Origin: Strongylocentrotus droebachiensis
Taxonomy: Eukaryota; Echinodermata; Echinoidea; Camarodonta; Strongylocentrotidae
Length of the DNA stretch: 64,000 bases
Assembly (NCBI GenBank): GCA_035222895.1
Contig: JAVYIG010002208.1
Coordinates: 186,001-250,000, forward strand
Reading direction: 5' to 3'
Shown here: piece by piece, positions 30,989 through 44,100 of the stretch
How positions within the stretch are numbered: position 1 is the first letter of the stretch
Layout: each line of letters starts with the position of its first letter
The notes under the pieces: model-generated
Told to the model about the DNA's origin: nothing
What the model saw: only the letters and a program-made list of their open reading frames with translations
The model's database searches: none
Translations under genes and position numbers: made by a program

Positions 30989-32452
30989 CAGGGGCGGCGA
31001 TTTCTTTTCATGACCGGGGGGGACGAAATGCGAGGAACGAGGGAGGAGTGACGTAATGAGTCAAAACGTTTTTTTGGGGGGAGGGGAGAAAAAAAATCCG
31101 CATCATCATCGCTCTTACAATTGTTACATGCAGGCCCCGCGGAACCGTTTTTCAAAGTTGGAGGGGGGGGGGGATAAAGTATTTGCGATCAGATAGAGCA
31201 AAGCAATTAAGTTGGGTGTAACTTTGGCGTGGGGTCCAGGGGCAAAGCCCCGGCGGGGGTCAAGGGGCGGAGCCCCATGAAGCTCAGAGTTTTTAGGCAT
31301 TTAATAAGGGTCAGATGAGCATATTTTGATACCTTATTAATATTGTGACACTTGCATGCAGGTCACTAATCGTACTGGGGTCCAGGGGGCGAAGCCCCCA
31401 GAAGCTCAGCGGTTTTAGGCATTTAATTACGATCAGATGAGCATCCAGGGGCCGCCTAATAGGGCCCTTGGTGGGGTTTAGGGGGCGGAGCCCCCGTAAG
31501 CTCAGGGTTTTAGGCTTTTGAATATGGTCAGATGACTATCCAGAGGCCCGCTTAAGGCCCTGGTGGGGTCCAGGGGGCGGAGCCCCCGGAAGCTCAGGTG
31601 TTTTAGGAATTTAATTATGGTCAGCTGAGTAACCAAGGACAAGCCTTAGGGCCCTTAGTGAGGTACAGGGGGCGAAGCCCCCAGAAGCTCAGCGGTTTTA
31701 GGCATTTAATTACGATCAGATGAGCATCCAGGGGCCGCCTAATAGGGCCCTTGGTGTGGTTTAGGGGGCGGAGCCCCCGTAAGCTCAGGGTTTTAGGCTT
31801 TTGAATATGGTCAGATGACTATCCAGAGGCCCGCTTAAGGCCCTGGTGGGGTCCAGGGGGCGGAGCCCCCGGAAGATCAGGTGTTTTAGGAATTTAATTA
31901 TGGTCAGCTGAGTAACCAAGGACAAGCCTTAGGGCCCTTAGTGAGGTACAGGGGGCAGAGCCCCCGGAAGCTTGGGGAAAATCATGCCATTTCAGTAACA
32001 TTTGTAAATTAGTAACTGGTATCGAATTAGAAATAAACCACGTTTGAATTTTATCGGGGGGGGGGGACTGCCCAAAGCACGAGTGAGTGAGCATAGTGAA
32101 CGAGAGGGGTCAAGGTAAATTATATTCCTTAGCAAAAGTATAGTATGAAAACAAACAAAATACCTGTTTCACACTTCACTTTTCTACAATATTAATTGTA
32201 CATTTTGAAGGATATTATGCGAGGGAGCATAGCTCCCGAGCCAGAAGATTTTTGCATTTTTATTTGTCTAAACGCTGCACTCTTGGGCCCTCCAAAGCCT
32301 AATAGTGTGTTGCAGTCTTTAGTCAGTATTTACTGTACATTATTTTTGTGTACTCTTTCAAATTTTCCGGGGGGGACGATCCCCCCCTACAAAAATCGAG
32401 GGGGGGACGTGTCCCCCCCCCCCCCGTCCCCCCCCCGGGATCGCCGCCCCTG
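30989..32452. mobile_element. hAT nonautonomous element carrying a satellite array, 8 bp TSD
   Basis: Terminal repeats CAGGGGCGGCGAT and ATCGCCGCCCCTG, flanked by the exact 8 bp duplication GTAGGTTG (30981-30988 and 32453-32460). This is diagnostic of the hAT superfamily. The 1.46 kb interior has no transposase but holds tandem ~94 bp monomers arranged in a higher-order repeat (31383-31983) and a segment (31977-32055) also found at 42732-42800. Confidence 0.9.
31383..31983. repeat. 283 bp higher-order repeat, two units of three ~94 bp monomers
   Basis: cagggggcgaagccccc begins at 31383 and 31666, and cagggggcagagccccc at 31949, an exact 283 bp spacing. Within each unit three related monomers carry a palindromic ggggcggagcccc box, a gaagctcag/ttttaggcatttaatta block and a ggtcagatgagcat block. 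Single diverged monomers precede it from 31230. Related monomers occur at 61930-62340 and a fragment near 57070. Confidence 0.85.
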
Positions 32453-33529
32453 GTAGGTTGGCATTGCAAGCATTGATGATACTCTTTAACAATAAACCGA
32501 AATATCATGCATGCCAGGTGAACCTTATATATATTAGATAGAGTGAGCTGGAGTGACCAGTTACACCATGATTTACAAAGTGTAATTTCTTGATAAGAGA
32601 TAACATACTTTGGGCACTTATGGATACCGATGCTAAGGATAGCCACGGTAATACTTCCAGTTCAGGAGGTGTAGTATTTTTCTTATACTTTAGCGCTTTC
32701 TTTGGTGATCAAAATGCTTTCAAGAATTTCCTTTGCCTCACCGCGTTCTTCCGCAAAACAAAGTCGACGATTTCGTAGGCCTCGAGAAATATGACTATGT
32801 TACACAGTCATGTAGCTTTGCTATAATTTCTCATACCCCAAACAACTGTTCGAAAAATACATGTATTTGGTTTCTTTGATAAACAGCTAGATATCTAAGT
32901 GCATCCAAGACGTATTTACTATTATGTCAAGTAATTCAAATGGAAGTAGGTCTAATGTAAATGAATATGCCCTAACCCACCCCAATCCCACCCAGTATTT
33001 TCCTTCTCATGACTCCATACTACAGAGCTGTTGTTGTTGTTGTTTGGTATTATCGGCGTTTCATTCTTTTTTTTAGAATATTTACGCCTTTCACTTTATT
33101 TTTTTTTTCTTCTATTTTTTTTTGGTACTATTTGAAAATTCATACTCTTCTCTTTTTTTTTTGATAATATAATATCAGATCTACTGGTCCATGAAAACCT
33201 CTCACCGCTATTGGCACCTTCCTGCCAGACCGGCGCGGTACATTGCGCAATCTTCTCGGCCATCATTGGCCTAGGCAACTCTGGTGCCGGTGAGAGGATT
33301 CTGGGGTAGATCTGCAGAGTCTCTTGTTTGGGGTTTACTAGCTAGTACTACCATCTGTTTTATAAAAAAAATTGATGAAATCATGAATGGTTTAGCCTTA
33401 ATTTGGCCATTTCACTCGTGTCATCAATATGGTACGAGGATAATGATTAAACTGTGTTTAAACACGGAAGCCTAATCAGCATCAATGTTGTTCTTCCTGA
33501 GGGCCCTGCAGTAATTATTACCCCAGTCA
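32453..33529. other. intergenic, T-rich tracts
   Basis: No gene is seen. A block at 32825-32895 (caaacaactgttcgaaa, atttggtttctttgataaacagcta) repeats 30430-30487. Poly-T runs occur at 33068-33160. Confidence 0.5.
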
Positions 33530-33672
33530 CGTGCCCATTTACACCTTGGTTAAGAGTAGCACATGTGGAGGAATGTCTCGTGAAAGTTCGTTTAATGCCG
33601 GGCTGGGATTCGAACCCTCAACCCTTAGACGAAGAGTCTATTGAATGAACCCTATACCACGACACGTCCTAT
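33530..33672 (-). repeat. tRNA-derived SINE-like fragment
   Basis: On the minus strand the sequence reads cgtggtatagggttcattc ... GGTTCGAATCCCAGCCCGGC, resembling a tRNA head with a pol III B box (GGTTCGAATCC) and a weak A box about 40 bp earlier. It does not fold into a complete tRNA with an acceptor stem, so a SINE rather than a tRNA gene is preferred. Confidence 0.55.
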
Positions 33673-34375
33673 ATAGTGACACTTCGGAGAAAAGGAAATT
33701 CGTTTACTCTCTTCTTTTTCATATTTAATAACTTTTTACAAATTGAGTTTGGCAGCGAAGTAAAGGTAACGTGTAAACAAACTACGACCTACGGTATTTA
33801 CACCAACTGATTAGGTCAATGTTTTCAGAAATGGTGATTTTTGAAAATTTGTTTCTATTGTTTGTTTTTGTAGTGCTTGCCTACATTAAAATACTGGTTG
33901 ATACGCCCGAGTCAGGAGGAGAGACAACCGGAGATAAATGTTTTGATCAGTTATTCGAAAATTGATGTGTATAAGCCTGTAATTCCACAGTGGAAGACTG
34001 GTTCATACATTTACTTGAAGATAAATATATATTGTTATATCAAGAACGAAATGGTCAAAATAAGATTAAATAAATTATAATTTACTTACCGATCACGTTT
34101 AGGATCGTGAGAGAGAATAACATTGACCCAAAGAAGGATAATTTCTCTCGTTATCAATACTCCATGAACACAATAGATTTAGATTTTAAATCTAAATTAG
34201 TGTATTTTTTTTTATTTTCGGACAATGTGCTGATGGTCTTAGCAGTCCGGTTCCTCACGTTTATCGTGTTAGCTTCATGAAACAGATCCTCAAAGAATTC
34301 TTCCATCTCTTCTTTGCTTTCTTTTCTTAAATTTGCTTCGTTTCCCATCTCGATTTTATTGAACGCAATGGCTCT

Positions 34376-34650
34376 TAATAATAATAATTATCCTTGCTTA
34401 TATAGCGCCTAACACTTACTTTATCAGAAGTCTCTAAGCGCTCTACAATAATGCAGCATAATTACCCTGGCTTTAGCAGTGCAGCTGTTACGCGCGCTGC
34501 GTTTCAAATAATAAATTCCTACCAGGTACCCATTTACATCACCTGGGTTGAGTGTGGCAAATGTAGATCAATGTCTTGCCAAAGGACATTACTCTTAAGA
34601 GTAGTTTCTGCACAAAGCATGGCCGTCAGGCCTACATAGGAGAAATGAAA
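34376..34650 (-). repeat. dispersed retroposon-like repeat with (AAT)n tail
   Basis: Begins (+ strand) aataataataattatccttgcttatatagcgcc, with an AAT tail and tatatagcgc/ctaagcgctctac blocks typical of short interspersed repeats in marine invertebrates. Orientation is inferred from the tail. No coding. Confidence 0.5.
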
Positions 34651-36468
34651 CTGGATGAAGGCTCGAAATTAATGGCAGCATTGTTCACCATTATTATTAT
34701 GACTAAGCCTCGGTCACAAATGCCATTATGAACTGCTACGAACGCCGTACGAACGATTTACAGACAATGGAAATTCGGGAAGACAATGGAAAAAACAGGA
34801 AGATTCATACGAAATTATCGTTCGTACGAACCTTTGTGACCGTAGCATAATTCTTGTTTCTTTCTGGTATGAGAGCGGGGTTGTATCTGCATACTGGCTA
34901 GCAATTCCTACACTCTCCTTAGCTGCTCAGAATAGATTGTGTAGGTATGCATGATATGTTATGTCGAGTTGGACGAAAGGCGAACTGCGTAGGGCTGGGC
35001 TGATGACTCTATAATTCAAACCTCATTTCACAATTACATTTTTAAATAAAGGATGATATATGATGCATATCCTGATGTTTCTTTTATAATCTTTTTAACA
35101 CAGTCTTTGTCATGTTTCTTTGTCTCCTCCTTTTTCTCGCTACGTCCTCTTACTTTTTTCTCTTCTCTCTCTCTTGGGGCCGGCGGTTTTTTTTTGGGGG
35201 GGGGCGACTGCCCCCGCCAGCCACCCCCTTGCTACGCGCCTGAGAAAGGGAGATGCCAGAATGATGACATTGACGATGATTTAAAGTTTGGATAAAAAAT
35301 AATCAAACAATTTGTTTTGAGGTCATATTTATTAAAATTTTAGAAAAATGACCAGCATATTGTTGAACACTAATTTCACATGCATGCGGTGACAGATAGT
35401 CAAGGCAGGCTTCAGTGTTCTATAATACCAGAAGTAATTCAACAGAAAGCTGGATAGAGACACTCCGTCACATCAAGGCAAGCTACGAGAAAGTACACAT
35501 CATCTCACAGAATTCTACTCGAACACCGCATCGAAATCAGGTAGGCCCTATACAGCCCTTACGTTAAGCCTGTTGCACATGAGACGTCTTTCTGAATCCG
35601 TCAGTTTGTAATTGTATTTATAATGATAACGATTATTTAGGAGCGCTAAAACAAAACGTACCTTTCCGCCTACAAAGTAACAGAGTATCTAGAGAGAAAC
35701 TTAAAACTCATAAATGGGTAAATCATACTTTATTACTGAGGGAAGAAGTATGTTTTCAGGGATCTTTTGAAAGTGGTAAGACAGGTTAATTCTCTGATAG
35801 AAAGGGTTAACCAATTTCGGGTACATTTTACGCAACAAACATGCTAACATTATAATGGCTCATACCCAAGCTTGAGTTTGTAACAATTAGTAACAATTAA
35901 AAGCAATTAACAATTTCGGAAAGTAGGTTTAAAGATAAACTTGAGTTCTGGTAAATATAGAAAATAAATTCTTATATAATCCAACGAAACTTACACTGAA
36001 TGTTCAAGATTACAAATAAATGACATGTGCAAAATAATTTTGGTAGAAAATGTATAGTGGCTGATATAATGAGCATATGAAGATAAGGAAATCTACTGCA
36101 GGATAAACAATCCAGATTAAATCATAGCAAGTTGTTCTCAAAATACGATTCCCAAACCAGAGCTCACTGAGATTAGCTTTAAGTAAGTGTGAGTAATGTT
36201 ACAAGGTAGTGTGTCAAGTACCGTTGTCAGATCATTCATTAAATTCAATTTCTTGATATTTTCCGTGCCATAATAACAATTTAAAGACATTACATTCTCC
36301 TACTTCTATTCTTTGAAAATGGATCTATGCATTGAATCTTTATCATCGTATTCTTAAGAAGGGTGGGGTAAAGCCGGAAAGTGCATTTCCTGACAGCAGT
36401 GCAGAAATGGGTCTTTCAACAGGGCATTCAAAACAGTTTCAGTTCTTGATTGAATGTAGACATTGTAA
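34651..36468. other. intergenic; dispersed repeat shared with 43876-44007
   Basis: 35929-36085 matches 43876-44007 in an intron of the NRF-like gene (taaagataaacttgagt, cttacactgaatgttcaaga, caattttggtagaa). A degraded hAT-like G/C-rich end lies at 35170-35245 (ctacgcgcctga). No gene is seen. Confidence 0.5.
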
Positions 36469-36596
36469 CGGACTTTTCGATTTGCACGTCGTTATAGTGG
36501 ACTGCTATGTTGACGTCCTTTTAAGGCACTGCCGTTGCCTTAACAGGACGTCACACGTAGCAGTCCACTATGTCGACGTGCAAATCGAAAAGTCCG
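36469..36596. mobile_element. hairpin MITE, copy 2 of the AGGGACTTTT family
   Basis: Almost perfect hairpin: cggacttttcgatttgcacg pairs with its complement at the right end, and agtggactgctatgt with the complementary acgtagcagtccact. Core gacgtccttttaaggcactgcc is shared with 14096-14208 and 57994-58070. Confidence 0.85.
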
Positions 36597-36890
36597 AAAT
36601 CTAAAGCCTTCCGCCTTGTATTCATCAGAGCAAACCGCAATTCCCGTATTTTCTGGCAGCCTGTCGTCTCGAAGCCCGTTATTTTTGGCGCAATTTGTTC
36701 ATTCAATTTCCGTTATAACCTTATAATGTTCGTTTTCGGCTTTCTGTTCATTCTTGATGAGTGGTAAAAGGTAAGTTTCAGTACGTCACTATTCTATGCT
36801 AATATTCTTAATTGAGTTGCAATTTCACCGTAGCTTTCAACCTGATCAAAATATATTTCATGTTTATTCTATTTTCCTTAGACTTTGAAA

Positions 36891-37115
36891 ATGGCATCAA
36901 AAACCATGATTGCTCTCTACTTTCTGATTGCCTTGGCCGTGACAGCAAGTGTTTTAGTCGAGGAAGATGAAATCGACAATTCTAATGCGTTGAATGTCGA
37001 GGAAAACTGGATCAAAAATAAAACTCCGATGAGCAGTAAGCAATTCATTTATAATGTTGTCAACCAACTAAACGAATACGATTACAAAACAACCGAACTA
37101 AATAAATTCCAATAG
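36891..37115 (+). CDS. possible short secreted peptide (74 aa)
   Basis: ATG at 36891 begins MASKTMIALYFLIALAVTAS, a good signal peptide (hydrophobic core about 7-20). An acidic then neutral mature part of about 50 aa follows, without cysteines or dibasic sites and with one N-glycosylation site (NKT). The ATG lies 9 bp after a plausible acceptor (ttccttag at 36881), and a donor-like ggtaaaag|gtaagt lies upstream at about 36771, which would give a spliced 5' leader. No family is recognised. A chance open frame cannot be excluded. Confidence 0.4.
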   Translation: MASKTMIALYFLIALAVTASVLVEEDEIDNSNALNVEENWIKNKTPMSSKQFIYNVVNQLNEYDYKTTELNKFQ

Positions 37116-38065
37116 TCGTAAATATATGCTTGTGCGGTCACCTTTTGAAATGTGCCAACATGGCAATGATGTTTCGACATAATCCGATCAGATTAAAGAA
37201 AGTTTGCACGTATAGAAAGATACTTTCTACCACTTGTTATCCGTGTCGATGATATTTCGTGATAACTTTAGTTACCAACTAAATTTTGTTTTTTATTCGA
37301 TTTTATTTATTTATTTATTAATGTTTCGATCATTTTTTTTGTCTTTTATTTTTGTATTGCAGAATCTGGTCGCCCCCGGGGTAAGACACCGAGACTAAAT
37401 AGTTTTTGTAAGTCAAGCATAGCCAATATTTCCAAATCTAAAGAAAATTGAATAAGAAATAGAATGCTCCTTCTATGAATGATAATAATCCACTTCTCAA
37501 TCTTCGATTCAACACCTTTATTAGATAGTCATGACAATGAGAAAGGTCAAGAAAGACAAACTCCCTGTCATCTTTACCACTTCCGTTACCAGCCTCAAAA
37601 TAATCAATGCCATTTTTAACGTAATGATTAAGTTAATAATAGCAATACTGTTAATGCTGATATGTGACTCGTGGATGTGCAGTACAATGGTCATGTTCAC
37701 CAGCAGAGTAATTGTGAATGAGTGTGTTGTTTAAAAGACTACAAAGGAGTACTCAACAATCATGAAACAATATGGCTTTTAAGTGTGCATAATTTCGACC
37801 GAAAAGACTTTGCATAATATTATGGAGGGCATGTTTATTTCCTACATGTCAGGCTCGAACAACCATCTAATCGTTGTCATTCAATTGATGATTTAACAAT
37901 ACGATGATTAAACAACTTAGCACGACATGGTAACTTCCTCTGTTTTAGGATTGCCTTTTCGTATAGAGGGCGTGGAGTCATTTCTAATTACCTAAAGTCA
38001 CTTATAATTGAGAGAATCATCAAATACATATTTTTCGTATAATTATGTATCTTCATAATCTTTAA
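37116..38065. other. intergenic, A/T-rich
   Basis: No supported gene. A short acceptor-donor pair (ttgcag ... ggggtaag, about 37363-37382) could be a tiny exon but has no partner. Confidence 0.4.
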
Positions 38066-38238
38066 AGGGTTGAGTAGAATTGTACACATAAGAGGGGGGG
38101 ACCGTGCATGTTTGTCAGGTAAGATTTCACCAACACTGGGTAATGTTTAACCAAGGTTGGGTACATTTCATCCAACAAACATGCATATTCACATTTTGAC
38201 CTCTTATGTGCAAACATTTTACCCAACTCTACACTGCT
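38066..38238. mobile_element. hairpin MITE abutting a TTAA element
   Basis: agggttgagtaga...cacataagagg pairs with cctcttatgtg...cccaactctac, and catgtttgt with acaaacatg inside. It is preceded by TTAA and followed by ...gctTTAA, where the next element begins, so two elements share or adjoin one TTAA site. Confidence 0.6.
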
Positions 38239-38242
38239 TTAA

Positions 38243-38770
38243 AGGTACTATGTCCCTTTTGCAGCCAACCTCAAATGCTGTAGAACTTTGCAGGAATTAT
38301 GAATATGTCATGTATGTCCTATCTGTGAAATTTAAACGTTAGCAGTGTCCTCATATTCAAATTATGCAAGGAATCCAGTTTACTTGCTAGACTTCACTGT
38401 CAGACACTATTGAGTGACTGACTGGCTTTTTTTCTTATTTGGTAATAACATACATGAAAAGAGTTGTAAAGGGTACATGAGCATTTGTCTACATCAATAA
38501 CCCACTTCTTGTGATGGCCAAGATTAAACTGATTGAATCTATGCGCAGCATAAAACGTATGACCATTCGGTATTGTCTGAAACTCAAGACTATTACTTTT
38601 GGGCTCTATAGCCCTAAAGTCGATTTGACAACTAATAGTCGTTATTTTCCCACTTAAAGACATTTTCAAGCCTCACCTTTTTTATGGAAGTTCTAAATTA
38701 GTATTATCTTTCAAATGCAGTTGGAATTTAACTTTTTCATTTTTTGGCCTGCAAATGGGACATAGTACCT
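38243..38770. mobile_element. TTAA-flanked MITE (AGGTACTATGTCCC ends)
   Basis: Terminal AGGTACTATGTCCC at the left and its complement at the right, with exact TTAA on both sides (38239-38242 and 38771-38774). Length 528 bp, no transposase. TTAA targeting is the habit of piggyBac-type elements. Confidence 0.8.
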
Positions 38771-39544
38771 TTAAGAGTGCACATACCTCTTCATTATCCC
38801 GCTAGCTGAATCACACCATATCACATAACAATACTGTTTCTGAAATACAATCGGTGCATGCACATTGTAAATATACAGCACAAAAATGCCTTAGAAAAAA
38901 AAACTATATATTGAATAAATATTTATATTTCCCTTTTCTTTATTTTAACTGCAGAGTAATAGCAGCATCGAGAAGATCGGGAAGCATACTGTATACTATA
39001 GCTGGATCTTTTCCATGTGGTCATACGTCTTCTCTGTGTGCTGAGAGTTTTGTCAAATTGATGCGGGAAAAAATTAGTCGGAGATCAGTTTTCACTGACC
39101 CAAGCCTAACCCCAACGAATTCATAACTTTGCCTCTTAAATATAAAAATGCAATAAATATGTATAATATACTTCGAATCTCGTTTCAAAAGTAAAGTATC
39201 AATATGCCTACATGTAGCCCAAAATAGTTTTGTGTTAACAGGTGAGTCAATTCACTGGAAAATTTGATTGTTTGATATAATGCATTGAAGAGTTCGATCT
39301 TATACATGTGCTTTATATGTAGAGAAAAAAGTGCAAAGGAAACCATGGAGGTTTATACATTAATAGAAATCAATGATCTAAACAGTATGTTCCGATTACA
39401 AATTGTCAATTTTTTTATCAGTTGCTTTATTCTCTGACACATTGTGCAGAAAACGGTCTCATTAAATGGAATGACGTAATTATTCCTTCTCGGATTATTT
39501 AATTTTGTTCATGTCGTGAGAGGGGTATCTATGACAAATAGAAG

Positions 39545-39575
<31 letters not shown>

Positions 39576-40000
39576 GGAGATAGACAGGGAGCAGACATAT
39601 CAGAGAGGTAGAGAGAGAGAGAGAGATTACAGAGAGAGAGAGAGTGAGAGAGGAAAGAGGGGAGCGAGGATAGACATGGAGCAGGCATATTTTTTTTTTT
39701 TTCTGTTTTTATTGTTTTTTCTGAAAAATTAACAGAGTAAAAGCAGCAATATAAAAAATAATATCTTAAAACTACAAAACAGGCACGCACTCATGCACCC
39801 ATAAACACGCACACGCACACACACACACACACACACACACTCACATACTTTCCCAGAGGGCAAGTTTACATTTCAAAAAGTCAATGAAGATGTTCATGAC
39901 AACAGAGCTTTGCAAGACTACTCCTAAATTTCAGTTAAACATGGAGCAGGCATATTAACAGAGAGAGATGGAGATTGGAGCAAGCCTGTATAGAAAGGGA

Positions 40001-40039
<39 letters not shown>

Positions 40040-41119
40040 GAGAAACAGAGAGAGAGAGAGAGAGAGAAACAGATGAGGCATGCAGGGAGATCTATATTAT
40101 GTTCAGTTAAATGCAAACATCTTCAGAAACTAAATTGATACCCGTACATTATTCTATCTTATTACGTTATGTTGATGATGATAATGACAATAGTTCCTTT
40201 GACCTGTTGGTTCAAGGACGTAACCATTAACAAAAATAAAACTGTTGGTATTGTTAAGCAGACATGATTTTTTAAAAAATGAAAAAAAATGCCTCAGTGA
40301 GAGAGAGGGAGAGAGAGAGAGAGCAGTTAAAATTATTTGTCTTTCTTCCAACATGAATGTTATACAATTTGTTTGTTTGTTTTATTTCCGAAAATCATCA
40401 TAAAAATCAATAACACAATATATAACAAAATCAAAGACTTATTTAACAATAATAGAATGATGAAAAGGTTGAATATCCATTTCAGAGCCATTAACCTAAT
40501 GGCTCTGTTCTTCCATTCAGGCCCGTAACCACGGGGGGGGGGGGGAGGGGGGGCACGTGCCCCCAAAATGTCCAAGATTGGTTGAACGTTTTAGACCCCT
40601 CCCCAGGACGTCGATCAGTTACATGTATGTAACTGATATTGCAATACCTATACGAGTTACAAAATATCGCAAATAAAGTACGAGTTAAAAATACTGCAAA
40701 ATTTATGAGTTACAAAATCTCATGAAAAGTAACATCCCCCAAAATCTCCATCAAAATATACCAGTTCAAAGTATATGAAATTAGAAATGGTTTTTCTTAG
40801 AACCCTTGTTTGATTCATTTTACATCTACAATAACATATCAACCGGTAAGCATATAATTCATCTTTCATAACTTATCTAATGTTTTACTTATTTAGTAGC
40901 AAAATATTGCAATGACTACGAATTACAAAATACTGCAAATAAAGTACGAGTAAAAAAATACTGCAAATATTTTGAGTTCATGGTATATGACATTAGAAAT
41001 GATTTTTCTTAGAACCCCTGATTCATTTTACATCTACAATAACGTATCTATATGCATAGAATTAATCTTTCATAACTTATCTAATGCTTTACTTTTTCCC
41101 CTTTCAAGAGAATTGTGGA
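38771..41119. repeat. intergenic with (GA)n and (CA)n arrays
   Basis: (GA)n-rich blocks lie at 39543-39665, 40005-40070 and 40300-40322, and (CA)n at 39808-39840. atggagcaggcatatt recurs at 39678 and 39940. A degraded hAT-like end with poly-G lies at 40520-40565. No gene is seen; this is 3' flank of the NRF-like gene. Confidence 0.6.
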
Positions 41120-44100
41120 TTATCGCTTGAGGAACATCTTCTGAAGACTACTGATTGGCATTTCAATCAACGAAGAAAGAATGAAAGCTGCTGAGTAGCT
41201 GATCGTTACGAAACCGGCGAATCGAAAACTCTGGACAAAGAAAATGAAAAATAAGGGTGTAACTTTATTTCAATTGGAATTCATGAAATTCAGCATCAGC
41301 TCCCCATTCCCATCATCAACAATAACATCATTTTAACAGAAATTAAGGAAGGAAACAAAAAATCGACTAAAAAAAGATAAATATTTAATTGTTTCATTTG
41401 TAGTTTGATGTCATATCAGGTAATAACGACAATAAAGATAATTTCTATGAATAATTGAATAATTTTGAAATCAACCAGAGACAATTTTTAGAGACAAATA
41501 AAGCCAATTTTTACGTTCATCAACCAATGATCATGTGACCTTTAAGATCTGACTTCACGAAAACAAACTCATTACATCTCCTACGGACAACCCTCTTTTG
41601 AACTCCAAAAGAAAAAGCTGACTAAGAATGTGCTCGTTATTAAATACCTGATCAATGACGTTAAAATTGTAGCTCATTGAGATTGTTCCAGTGTTGAGGT
41701 AGATTATAGCAGGATGTAATAGATATGCACAGAACGTCAACCTAGACAGAGGGATCCAGAAACTCCAAGAAAGGAATCGATTGATCACACCTAGACGGGA
41801 CAATAGATGGGAGGCAGCAAAGGGTGTATATTCAGTCTACATTTTCAGGAAAATAAGTATAAAGCCAACATCGTTCCCAAATCTCCCCAACAATTATCTC
41901 TAATTTGACAGGGAGGTTAATAACCAATGTGCCATGCCGTATTTCAACTTTCAGTTTCAACATAAAATTGTATGACCATACATTTTAGGCAAAGAAAATG
42001 ATTCTCCAGCTGTTTCTGTATTAAAAGAATACCCTCTAGAGTGAACCCCCCCCCCCTCATTATGCATCACCGACAGGCGGTATAATGGGCCTTTTTGTAT
42101 CAGGGATGATTTAAATGTTTCTTTTCTCTTTTGTACATGGTCTAAGATACTGCTTAAGCATCATACGTTGCAATTGGATGTGATGGTCTGTACATATTTA
42201 TTTGCGAGCGAAGTCGCAGTGCGAAAAACTACATCTTATAAAGAAAGGGAACATATTTGATGGGATTTTAGGCACAATCTAATCAAAGATTGAAGATATA
42301 TTTAATAAAAGCTAAATATAACATCAACCTTAAATGCGAGCGAGCGAGCTTTGGGGGGAATTAATGAGAATTTTTTTTTTTTAGGGTCTTCAAATTATGA
42401 GCACATTTTATGGGGAGAGGAAAAAAGGGCACTTATGCAAAGGAAAAATGGCACTTATTAGAAAAGAAAAGGAGCACGTGTCAAAGTAAAAGGGGGGATT
42501 ATCAGAGTTGAAAATGGGGCACTTCTCGCACCTGATAAGGGGCACTCACCAGAGATGAAAAAGGCACCTATTTAAAATTTTAAAAAGAGGCGCTTATCTG
42601 AAGTAAAAGGGGGCACCTTTCCTATTTAAAAAGGGGGACTTTTTTGCCTGACTATTAATCTGGGAATTTCGTCATTTTCCAACAAACGCTTTAAAAAAAG
42701 TATAATTTTACAAAAAGTGAGGAAAAGAAACCCAAAATCATGTCATTTCAGCAACATTTGTAAACTACTGGTATCGAATTAGAAACAAAAACACGTTTTA
42801 ATTTTATTTGGGTAAGTCAGTGTGTGAGTGGGGTATTAGTTATCACGATTGTAATTTATCGAGGGTGCCGTTTTACCCCACCATCCGGCAGTCTCGGGTA
42901 TATACAGAAACACCCGGATTAACTACAAAATCAGATCTTGATCTATATTCAAACATTGTGCAATTTCAAGAGGACTAAACTACTGGTGCCGTCTCTAACT
43001 TAAGCCACTGACTTACCTCCGTAACCATTATGACAAGTGAACACCACCCAGGATAGTGCTAGTGTCCATGCAAGGCTCTTCAAGCAACCGTATGTCACGT
43101 TTATCGGCTTTTCTGGGACTACTATCTTTAGCCCGGGGCCATCAAAAGCTCCATAAAGACCGTAAACGATGGACATTCCCATAGCACAAGCAGACAACCA
43201 ACCAAGTACAACAACCACCTGAAAATCAAAGGAAAATCTCAACAATACATAATAGGATATACAGTGTACCAAGTTATTAAAGCCTTTTACGAGAACATGG
43301 ACAATGAGGACAGTAAAATTAGATCAACATTTTTGTGACGGCTCTTTAGAACTGTTAAAGATAGAACATCTCGAAGGTTCTGAAATATATTCGACTTGTA
43401 TCTCAAATCTTGCAGCAATACATTACTATACATTCAATCTATCTGTAACATAACATAATCCTAATTTACTTTTTTTTAAATTTTTGAAGTCACTAACATT
43501 GAAGGAGATCAACGATTGATTTTAAGGAGAAAAGAATAAATTGGGGTTGATATACAAGCTATGTCATTGTCCGTCATAATTACCTCATCTATACTTTTAT
43601 TCTATATGACATGGAAAGAAAAGAAGATAAAAGTCGGAAATCAATGATATCCAGGATACGATTGGATTTTCATGCAGCAAAGGATGACAGAATACTTACC
43701 ACGTGTAATCTTGGAAGTGCTTTATTGTTCAATACATGCAGACAGTAACCCACTGCAATACCGACTAAGTATGCTGTGGCACAGGCATAGGGTTTTACAG
43801 AAAATGGGAACATGTCAGTACTGTCAGTTGCTCTGGAGTAGTAGGAGAAGGTGAGAAAACATGCAAACAAAGAGTTAAAGATAAACTTGAGTCAAACAAA
43901 ACTTACACTAAATGTTCAAGATTACAAATAAATGTCATTTGCCAAACAATTTTGGTAGAATATGTATACTGGCTGAGTAATGAGCATAGAATGATAAGGA
44001 CATCAAGGTTAGTAACCCAACATTTTTTGTGTAGTCCCATATACATCTTTTTGTGTACAGTGCTTGTTACTTTACCAAGACCGAGTCAAATTTGATTTTG

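Noticed and set aside
32590..32778. 62 aa ORF with hydrophobic C-terminus
   Set aside because: Short, no homology recognised and no splice or promoter context.
33600..33672. tRNA gene on the minus strand
   Set aside because: B box present but no complete cloverleaf or paired acceptor stem; better explained as a SINE head.
38854..39126. ORF after an acceptor-like site (ttaactgcag at about 38945), possible last exon
   Set aside because: No upstream exon in compatible phase and no recognisable domain.
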